From positions 288,103,166-288,167,165 of the forward strand of contig CM077666.1 in assembly GCA_039707655.1 (NCBI GenBank): a DNA stretch of 64,000 nucleotides, in the 5' to 3' direction. The notes below the pieces were generated by a model that saw only the letters and a list, made by a program, of their open reading frames with translations, was not told where the DNA came from and did not search any database. Below, in pieces: positions 56,146 through 64,000 of the stretch. The first letter of the stretch is position 1; each line of letters begins with the position of its first letter. The translations under genes and the position numbers were made by a program. This stretch comes from Elymus sibiricus (taxonomy: Eukaryota; Streptophyta; Magnoliopsida; Poales; Poaceae).

Positions 56146-57011
56146 TGTGCGTCGACGGGGGCGCCTCGTTGCATTCCTCTCACCGCCAGCTCAAGCAGTG
56201 GGCGCGCGAGATTAATGCGGCAGAGCCATCCCTCGATGCCCGGAAGCCACTGAAGTGGTCCCACACGCTTATCATTTTTGACGCCGAGGATCACCTTGAT
56301 CGCACAACTGCGGTCGGGTGTTTGCCATTGTTGGTTTCACCAACGATCCGCAACCTCCAAGTGACGAAAATGTTAGTTGACGGTGGGGCCGGCCTGAACC
56401 TGATCTCGCCCGATGTGATCAAGAGGCTGCAAATTCCCGACGAAGATCTCGAGGAAACTGGCTCTTTCCAAGGGGTCAATCCGGGAAGGAACCAGCCGAA
56501 GGGCAAAATCACGCTGCCGGTAACATTCGGCAGCGAGCTGAACTTCAGGACGGAGAAGGTCGTCTTCGACGTCGCCAAGATACCGTTGCCGTACAATGGA
56601 ATCCTTGGCCGCCCAGCGCTGGCTAAGTTCATGGCGGCCTCGCACTACGCCTACAACGTCTTGAAGATGCCCGGTCCAATGAGCATCATCACTGTCCACT
56701 CCGACAAGAAAGACGCGCTCATTTGCACCGACAAGCTCTACCGGGAAGCAGTTGCAGCGTCCGCCGTTAAGGCGCATGCTCCTGCCGCTCAATATCCCGG
56801 CAAGAAGAAGCGGCCCGGCAAGACCTCTGGTACGAACTCCGGCAAGCGCGCCTCTCCGGAGTGCTGCGCTGCCGTCGAGGGTGCCCCAGAGAGCTCTGCC
56901 GGCCAGATCAAGAAATCCAAGGCTGCTCCGCCTGAGACCAAGAAGGTGCCCGCCAAGGAGGACGGGACGGGAGGAACTTTCACCATAAGCTCCACCCTTG
57001 ATGACAAATAG
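56146..57011 (+). pseudogene. T1 aspartic protease and linker
   Basis: It continues the gag frame. TKMLVDGGAGLNLISPDVI carries the active-site DGG; VFDVAKIPLPYNGILGRPAL is the flap region. A Lys/Pro/Ala-rich linker follows to a TAG at 57009-57011, after which the same frame enters RT. This TAG falls at a plausible CAG position. Confidence 0.82.
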
Positions 57012-59147
57012 GAAAGCGCGCTCGTTGCCTTCCTGCGGGCGAATGTCGATGTGTTTGCATGGCAACCATCTGACATCCCCGGCGTTCCCAGGGAGGTAAT
57101 TGAGCACCACCTAGCTGTCTGTCCCCACGCGCGGCCCGTCAAGCAGAAGGTGCGGAAGCAAGCCTTGGAGCGGCAAGAGTTTATTGCGGAAGAGATAAGG
57201 AAGCTTGAGGCGGCAGGCCTGGTTAGAGGGGTCCTCCATCCTACATGGTTGGCCAATCCAGTTGTTGTGCGCAAGGCGAATGGTAAATGGAGGCTATGTA
57301 TTGACTTTACAGATATCAATAAAGCCTGTCCAAAAGATCCCTTTCCCTTGCCGCGCATCGACCAGATTGTGGATTCCACTGCTGGCTGCGATCTGCTGTC
57401 ATTTCTTGACGCATACTCAGGCTATCACCAGATCTTCATGGCAAAAGAAGACGAAGAGAAGACCGCATTTATCACCCCATGTGGCACATACTGCTTCTTG
57501 CGTATGCCTTTCGGGTTGAAAAGTGCTGGGTTGACCTTCGCAAGAGCCGTCCAGATTGGTTTCAAGACCCAGCTTCATAGAAATATGGAAGCTTACATGG
57601 ATGACATAGTGGTCAAAACCAAGGACAAGGCAACGCTCATTCAAGATCTGGAGGAGACATTTGCAAATCTGCGAGGGATCAACCTGAAGCTCAACCCCGA
57701 GAAGTGCGTGTTTGGTGTCCCATCCGGCAAGCTTCTCGGGTTCTTTGTATCTCAGCGTGGAATTGAAGCCAATCCCGACAAGATCAAGGCAATTGAGCAG
57801 ATTGAAGCGCCAAGACGAGTCAAGGATGTGTGCCGCCTTGCCGGCTGCGTCGCTGCTTTGAGTAGGTTCATCTCAAAGTCTGCTGAGCGCGCCCTGCCAT
57901 TTTTCAAAATTTTGAAGAAGGCAGGTCCAATGAAATGGACTCAAGAAGCGGAGGCAGCGCTGCAAGATTTGAAGAGGTACCTCTCCTCTCCGCCAGTACT
58001 AGTCGCGCCTAGGCCACAAGAGCCGTTGCTGCTATATCTAGCGGCAACGAATCAAGTGGTTAGTGCTGCACTGGTGGCAGAGAGAGAAGCAGAGGAGGAT
58101 GCAGCGGCAATGGCAGACCCGCCAAGCGACTTGCCGGGGCCAGCCCCGGCAGAGTCTGGTGCCGACAAGGAAAGATCCGCGCAGTCAAGCCAAGCAGTGC
58201 AGAAGAAGAAGATGGTGCAGCGCCCAGTCTATTTCGTCAGCTCCCTGTTGCAGGGGGCTAGGTCGAGATATTCTGGTGTGCAGAAGTTGCTCTTCGGCCT
58301 TCTCATGGTCTCGAGGAAGCTGCGCCATTACTTCCAAGCACACGAGATCACCGTCGTCACTCGCTTTCCGCTGCAACGGATTCTCCGGAACCCAGAAGCA
58401 ACCGGCAGGATTGTGGAGTGGGCGTTGGAGCTATCATGCTTTGGTCTCAAGTTTGAAAGTTCTTCAACTATCCAGAGCAGAGCCTTGGCAGAGTTCATTG
58501 CAGAATGGACCCCAACGCCAGACGACGAAGTTCAGGAATCAGCGATCCCCGGCAAGGAAACAGATCGCGAATGGATCATGTACTTTGATGGAGCCTTTTC
58601 GCTGCAAGGCGCCGGTGCCGGCGTGCTGCTTGTCGCACCCACCGGAGAGCACCTCAGGTACGTCATCCAGATGCATTTTTCCCGGGAGAGATCTACCAAC
58701 AACACGGCAGAGTATGAAGGACTGCTTGCCGGTCTCAGGATCGCAGCGGACCTTGGGATCAGGAAGCTCATCGTCAGGGGTGACTCCCAGCTCGTCGTGA
58801 GGCAGGTCAACAAAGATTATCAGAGCCCGCTGATGGAAGCATACGTCGATGAAGTGAGGAAGCTAGAGGAGCGCTTTGACGGTCTTCAGACAGAGCATGT
58901 TCCTCGATCAGAGAACAGCATTGCCGACGACCTGTCGAAGCGTGCCGCACTCAAGCTACCTGTGGAACCAGGGACTTTTGTGCTCCGCTTGACTCAACCA
59001 TCCGTGTCGCCATCGACAAGGCCTGATAAGAGAAGAAAGTTAAGTACCGGCGAGTACTTCCCGGCAGGGCTTCCCGAAGCCCCCGGCAAGGATCTTGCCG
59101 GGAACGACACGGTTGCCGGTGAGCAGCGGCTTCGCGCAGAACCTTAG
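57012..59147 (+). pseudogene. T1 reverse transcriptase and dual RNase H
   Basis: Same frame as protease. RT: LVAFLRANVDVFAW, WRLCIDFTDINKACPKDPFP, LDAYSGYHQI, LRMPFGLKSAGLTF, AYMDDIVVKT (YMDD catalytic pair). RT-linked RNase H: LLLYLAATNQVVSAALV ... SRYSGVQKLLFGLLMV. Second, plant/archaeal-type RNase H: MYFDGAFSLQGAGAGVLLVA, NNTAEYEGLLAGL, VRGDSQLVVRQVN. It copies RNA to DNA and removes the template. This is the best-preserved domain set in the window. It ends at a TAG (59145-59147) inside an 81-bp repeat. Confidence 0.9.
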
Positions 59148-59354
59148 GTTCTTGCCGCGGAAGCAAGCGCCCCTGCTGCCAAAGAAATACCGGTTGCCGG
59201 CGAGCAGCGGCTTCGCGCAGAACCTCTGGTTCTTGCCGCCGAAGCAAGCGCCCCTGCTGCCGAAGAAATACCAGTTCCCGGTGAGCAGCTGCTCCGCCAA
59301 GAACCTCGGGTTCTTGCCGTAGAAGCAAATGCTCCCGCAGCTGAAGAGTCGCCT
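59112..59354 (+). repeat. Three tandem 81-bp repeats between RNase H and integrase
   Basis: Units start at 59112, 59193 and 59274, each 27 codons in the pol frame (GEQRLRAEP ... EASAPAAKEIP). Unit 1 has TAG where unit 2 has CTG. The antisense strand is also largely open here. It may be a flexible Ala/Glu/Pro linker. Confidence 0.88.
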
Positions 59355-60622
59355 TTAGTCCTTGTCGTCGAGCCACAGGCTCCGGCATGGGCACAGCAAA
59401 TAGTCCATTTCCTTCAGACAGGAGAACTCCCTGAGGAGCAGGAAGAAGCTGAGAAAGTAGCCCGTCAGTCAAATATGTACCAGTTCGTCGACGACGTCCT
59501 GTACAGAAAGCGGCCCAACGGTGTGAAATTAAAGTGCATTCCTCGGGAGGATGGACTAGAGCTGTTGGCAGAGATTCACGGGGGCATATGTGGATCCCAC
59601 ATAGGCTCAAGAGCCCTTGTCAGCAAGACATTCCGGCAAGGATTCTTCTGGTCTACTGCTCTCCAGGATGCAACTGCACTAGTAACCAAATGTGAAGCAT
59701 GCCAGTTTCATTCAAAGCAACTTCATCAGCCAGCTCAAGCTCTCCAGACGATCCCTCTCTCTTGGCCCTTCTCGGTCTGGGGGCTCGACATACTGGGTCC
59801 CTTCCCCCGCGCTGCCGGGGGCTTCGAGTACTTGTACGTTGCTATCGACAAGTTCACGAAGTGCCAGAAGTGGAAGCAGTGAGGAGGGTGACAGCACAGT
59901 CAGTAGTCAAGTTCTTCAAGGGGATTGTGTGCCGTTTTGGTGTGCCGAACAGGATCATCACCGACAACGGTACGCAGTTCACAAGTCGCACCTTCATGCA
60001 GTATGTCCAAGACCTTGGCGGCAAGATCTGTTTTGCCTCTGTTGCTCACCCGAGAAGCAATGGCCAAGCGGAAAGGGCGAACGCTGAAGTGCTGCGTGGT
60101 CTCCGGACCAGAACTTTCGACAAGCTGCACAAGCATGGAAGATGCTGGATTGATGAACTGTCGGCGGTTCTTTGGTCGATCAGGACGACGCCAAATCGAG
60201 CCACCGGCCAGACGCCCTTCGCTCTGGTTTACGGAGCGGAGGCAGTTCTCCCCACGGAACTCATATACGGGTCACCTCGAGTGCTCGCTTATGATGAGCT
60301 TGAGCAAGAGCAGCTGCGGCAGGATGACGCGCTGCTCCTTGAGGAGGACCGTCTTCGGGCTGCTGTGCGAGCTGCTCGCTATCAGCAAGCTTTGCGCCGC
60401 TACCATAGCCGCAAGGTCCATGCCCGGAGTCTTGAGGAAGGCGACCTTGTTCTTCGACGCGTTCAGTCGGCCAAGAATTCCAACAAGTTGACGCCGAAGT
60501 GGGAAGGCCCTTACCGGGTAGTGCGAGTCACCAGGCCTGGCGCTGTCCGCCTGGAGACCGAAGAGGGCTTGCCAGTGAGCAACTCCTGGAATATCGAGCA
60601 CCTTCGCAAGTTCTACCCGTAA
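59355..60622 (+). pseudogene. T1 integrase
   Basis: The frame is open after the repeats: YQFVDDVLYRKRPNGVKLKC, an H-rich zinc-binding region (EIHGGICGSHIGSRALVSKT, CEACQFHS), then the core: WGLDILGPFP (first D), RIITDNGTQF (second D), NGQAERANAEVL (E). A 1-nt loss near 59862 (FTKC-QKW, expected FTKWPEVEAV) shifts the frame by one. It ends NSWNIEHLRKFYP at 60622. No chromodomain is seen, as usual for Tat. Confidence 0.88.
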
Positions 60623-61511
60623 GGCGCGGTTGTTCGGGTTTCTTGCTGTGATAGCGATAGGGCCAGCAGGCTGCTGACGACCCGAATCCAGCGCTCGCGG
60701 CAGCGTAACGCTCCGGCAAGATCCCGGCAACGCCATTCTGTACGAGTGTTGCCGCTGGCATGTAATCCTTTGTATAGAACAGGCACATCCCTGTGCATAT
60801 TTTATAAGATCTGTGTGCTTTACGTTTCTTGTCGATTTCATGTCATTCTATATGCATGTATTATCTGAGATATGTATTGCACTTGATCCCGGTAAGAGCT
60901 AACGAATCGTCAAGGTTCCATACCTTTATTTTCTCTTCTTTCTTTTTCTCAAGAGATAGAAGATTCCCTCGCGCGCAAGTTTGTCGGGGGGTAGGAGAAT
61001 GATGGTATGGATGCCAGACGACGTTCAAGGTTGGCGCCTTGCCGGAAGAAAAGGAATAGCGACAAAAAGCAGAGCTAAGTTGCTAAACCCCTTAAGCAGA
61101 TTTTAATTTTTGTAAGGTTGTATTCCCTTGAACGATTTCGGCTTTGTATGGAAAACCTGCACGCGATGGAATCTTGCCGTGATCGGCTGCGCCCTTACTC
61201 TGTTTCGAGTCCGCTCAACAGTCTAGGTGGCCGCGCTGAAAGCGTCAAGATTTCTTGCCGTGAGCAGCACCACCCGCAAGCTGCTGACGACCCGAATCCA
61301 GCGCATGCCACGGGGTTATGCTCCGGCAAGTTCCCAGCAAAGCGTAGGGCATACGCCATACAGAAAGAAATTGAACAAGGGGAATAGCATGTCATGATTC
61401 AAAGAGAGCAAGTTATATTACAACCAGTGCTTGCCGCGTTTCTGACATAAGACAAATTGTCTTTTACATGGAATGCTGGCGGCAAGATGAAGAAGAGATA
61501 GGAGGCTACAG
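60623..61511. other. T1 region between pol and antisense gene
   Basis: About 890 bp without a credible gene, where the sense pol and antisense gene converge. It contains a 25-mer repeated exactly at 60670-60694 and 61280-61304, each followed by a CTCCGGCAAG-TCCC-GCAA segment. Confidence 0.65.
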
Positions 61512-64000
61512 CTAGTCCCGGCGATCGCCCTCGACCCTCTTCCCCTGGCTCACCCGATTGACGATGGGCGCGACAAGCTCTTCGAGAGCCTTGACGTCCG
61601 CGTCCTTCGGCAAGCTCTTCAAAACTTTGGAGAGGTCGACGCCAGGGTTCCAGTACGCCACCTTCATCAACACCTTGCGGAGGACGAGCTGGCAGAGCTT
61701 CCGGGATTCGTCGGCCAGCTTGCTTGTCTGGTTCGCCTGGAGTAGCTTGAGGGCGTCGACGAGCTTGTCGAAGAACATGGTTAGCCTGGCGCTTGAGGAT
61801 ATGTTGTCGTCGACAGAATATCCGAAGCCCGGCAAGTCCATGGCCTCCAGCTTCGCGCCAAGCTTCTCGGCAACGTCCGCCAGCCTGGCAGTCCAGAGCT
61901 TCACGCTTGAAGTGTACTCATTGTGGGTGGTGACGGCGTTCTGGAGCAGCTCCTGTTCGTCATGGAGGTCGTTGATAAGAGTCCTCTCGCGAACTCGGGC
62001 GGCCTCAAGAGACTCCTCCAGCGTGGATAGCTTTAGCTTCAGATCTTCAATGGAGTCCTTGGCGGAGGAGAGCTGCTGGATCTTCTCGGATGCGGCAGCC
62101 TGCGTCTCCATCAGGCTGTGGAGAGCCTTGTCTCTCTCGGCCTCGAGTGTTGAGACCTTCTTGCCGTGGTCCTCGAGAGCGGCCTCCAGCTGCTTCGTCT
62201 TCTCCTCCAGCAAGTTCTTGGCGGTCTCCGCAGCTCCGGCAGCGTCGAGGGCCTCTTTGAGCTTGCCGGCGTGGTCTTCAGTTAGAGCTCTGAGCGTCTT
62301 CAAGTGTTTCTGCTCAAGCTCCTGGACCCGCCGCGCGACAAGACTTTCGAGCTCTTCATCCTTGTTGTGAAGCTTGGCGGCAAGCGCCGCCTCGCGGGCG
62401 GCAAGGTCCTCTTCTTGGGCGTCAAGGCTGATGCGGCGCTGCGTCAAGAAGGCTTCTGCCGCGGCGGCTTGCTGGGCGGCCTCCTCCTGCGCTTTCTCGA
62501 CATCTGATTGCTTCAGCAGGAGGACGGTCTGCTCTTCCGCCAGCTGCTCCCGATAAATATTCAGCTCTTGGAGGGCCTCGCCATACCAAGCCTGTGTCTC
62601 CGTGACGCGTTGTTGGAAGTCTCCTTCCGCGGCCTCGACGAGCGCTGCCCGGGAGTCCAGTTTCTCCTTCCGGGCGCGGTAGAGCGTCTGGAGCTTCTGA
62701 TAGTTGTCATTCATGGCTTGAAGTAATTGCTCCTCCTTGAGCTCACTGACGGCAGCGACGGTGATTTCCCCGTCAAGATGTTCTCCTTCAACCAGCTCTT
62801 CGATGTTTGCCGATCCCGGCATGCTGACAACGTTCTTGCCGGCTCTGATATATTGGCTTGAGGGAGGGGCCTGGGACGACGAGGGTTGGTCTTCGGCAGT
62901 CGAGGGCCCTGCGGCAGTAGAAGCGCCTGGCGCTCCTGCGGCGGAAGCGCCGTCAGTATTGCCGCGGGTCTCCTCACCGGCCCCCTCGGCGGCCTTGGTG
63001 GCCTCGGCGGCAGCGGCCTTGGCGGCCTCGGCGGCAGCGGCCTTGGCGGCCTCCGCGGCAGCAGCCTCGGCGGCAGCAGCCTTGGCGGCCTCGGCGGAGG
63101 CATGCTTGGCGGCCTCTTCGGCAGCAACCTTGCCGGCTTCTGTGGCGGCATCCTTGGCGGTCTCTTCAATGACAGCGTCAGTATCCATGAGCTCTGTCAG
63201 AAGAAGATTGAAAGCCAAGAACTTGATTAAGATGAAGCTGGGAAGGAAGTTCAAGAAGACAAAAAGAAGAAAAACCAAAGCGACAAGAATTCTTTGGGGC
63301 AAGTAACTTTACCTGCGTCAAGGAAGGGGTTGCCGAAGCTTGCGCTTGCCGGCCCCTCCTCATCGTCGCGGTAGAGCTTGCCCGAAGACTCACCCCTGGG
63401 CGGTGTGGTCGACGGAGGTGGCATGGAAGAGGTAGCTCCCGCTGTTGCTTCTCGCTGTTGCTCCGCTCCTACACGCCCGGAGATGTCAGCAGAGAAGATG
63501 CACACCCCGACACGCGCCAGTGGGTAGTGAGTAGAAGACCCACGTTGGGGGCTGCGCCGGGGGCTGCGTCGAGGGCTGCATCGAGGATTGCGTTCTGGGC
63601 TTGACTCCGAGCTGACGAGAACCGTTTCCGGCACGCCCGAGGTGCTTGCCGGCGGCTCGACGCTTGTCGAGGTCTTGGCCCTCTTCGCCATCCTTCGCGC
63701 TAAGGTCTCTATTTCCCTGTGGAGATAAGAACAGAGCAAGATTAATCAAGCAAAACTAGAAGGACAAGAATCAAGGCTGCGGCGGGACTCTTACTCTTCT
63801 TCTTCCTCGGAGCTGATGGCGGAGAGGTCGAAGCCGACCCCCGCCGCAGTTCCTGACGGAGGAGGAGGAGGAGTGGCCCTGGGCCGCTTCGCAGCGGCAG
63901 GTTGCGGTGCGGCCCCGCCGGCCGCCCCCTTGCCGGAGACCTCGCTGCTTGAGGAAGGTTGGCGGGCTGGAGCGCCAGTGACGTTCTTCCGGAGGACACG
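61512..64000 (-). CDS. T1 antisense gene: spliced coiled-coil protein, N-terminus outside window
   Basis: Three exons can be read. Exon a runs from beyond 64000 to 63794 (RVLRKNVTGAPARQPSSSSE ... DLSAISSEEEEE). Intron 63793-63717 (77 bp, GTAAGAG...CAG). Exon b is 63716-63313 (EIETLARRMAKRAKTSTSVE ... SASFGNPFLDA). Intron 63312-63194 (119 bp, GTAAAG...ACAG). The last exon 63193-61512 begins ELMDTDAVIEETAKDAATEA. Both junctions keep the frame. The last exon has an Ala-rich EAAKAAAAEA region, then long heptad coiled coils (~300 residues), ending QGKRVEGDRRD. Tat elements carry such antisense ORFs, often with a PF04195-like N-terminus; that part would lie past the window (inference). Function unknown. 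Confidence 0.72.

Larger units (their letters stand above)
53244..64000 (+). mobile_element. T1: Tat-lineage gypsy element (5' LTR through antisense gene; 3' end outside)
   Basis: It has a GC-rich 5' LTR, primer site TGGCGCGCCAGGTAGGGG, gag, protease (DGGAG), RT (YMDD), an RT-linked RNase H plus a second plant/archaeal-type RNase H, and integrase. A long spliced antisense gene follows. Dual RNase H and an antisense ORF are hallmarks of Tat elements such as Grande and RIRE2. The coding frame has three in-frame TAGs and a few frameshifts. Its GC-rich composition contrasts with the AT-rich neighbours. Confidence 0.85.

Noticed and set aside
55053..56294. Long minus-strand frame (413 aa) opposite T1 gag-protease
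   Set aside because: It mirrors GC-rich coding sequence of a clearly recognisable sense gag-protease and has no domain; a shadow frame.
58951..59610. 219-codon minus-strand frame over the 81-bp repeats
   Set aside because: The repeat unit is open on both strands by composition; the sense frame is continuous with integrase.

Overview
This window is a stack of nested LTR retrotransposons from a large grass genome, most likely a Triticeae species (wheat, Aegilops, barley or rye). The evidence is the LTR sequences (TGATACGTCTCC-type tips, the AAGCTTGGGGATGC polypurine tract, a tRNA-Asp primer site), the Athila-, Tat- and SIRE/Maximus-like proteins, and the nesting style. I see no host protein gene, tRNA, rRNA or bacterial feature. 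Family names are recognition by eye; element boundaries rest on LTR ends and target-site duplications (TSDs) that can be read directly.

Layout. (1) 31-492: broken LINE-type gag fragment, minus strand. (2) E1, ~540-5235, a Ty3/gypsy gag-protease element, carries a solo LTR (3062-4626, TSD AGAGC) and is cut by E2. (3) E2, 5236 to about 41535, is a Sabrina/Athila-like gypsy element (gag, protease, ATHILA-type ORF; no RT or integrase). Its 5' LTR is split by A1 (6026-13211, TSD ACCCC), its gag by a copia element C1 (14367-21121, TSD TGAAA), and its 3' part by A2 (26207-33773, TSD GTGAT) and B1 (34023-41424, TSD CCCCG/CCCCA). (4) C2, from 41536, is a SIRE/Maximus-like copia element. Its 5' LTR holds B2 (41950-49289, TSD TCGTT) and its protease region is cut by T1. 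(5) T1, 53244 to the window end, is a Tat-lineage gypsy element with gag, protease, RT, two RNase H domains and integrase, plus a spliced antisense gene downstream of pol.

How the parts relate. A1, A2, B1 and B2 are non-autonomous: none has RT or integrase. A2 has gag-protease. A1, B1 and B2 instead carry an Asp/Asn-rich orphan ORF that I do not recognise. E2, A and B share the tRNA-Asp primer site and the LTR tip, so a common autonomous Athila-type helper is likely. They also share a short hairpin just after the last reading frame (loop AGRCAA, two compensatory base-pair changes), and A and B carry repeated internal copies of the polypurine tract, mostly in hairpins. These RNA-level signals, the orphan ORF family and the spliced antisense gene of T1 are the least ordinary content. 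Nearly every coding region is decayed; several stops look like C-to-T changes in CAG or CAA codons.
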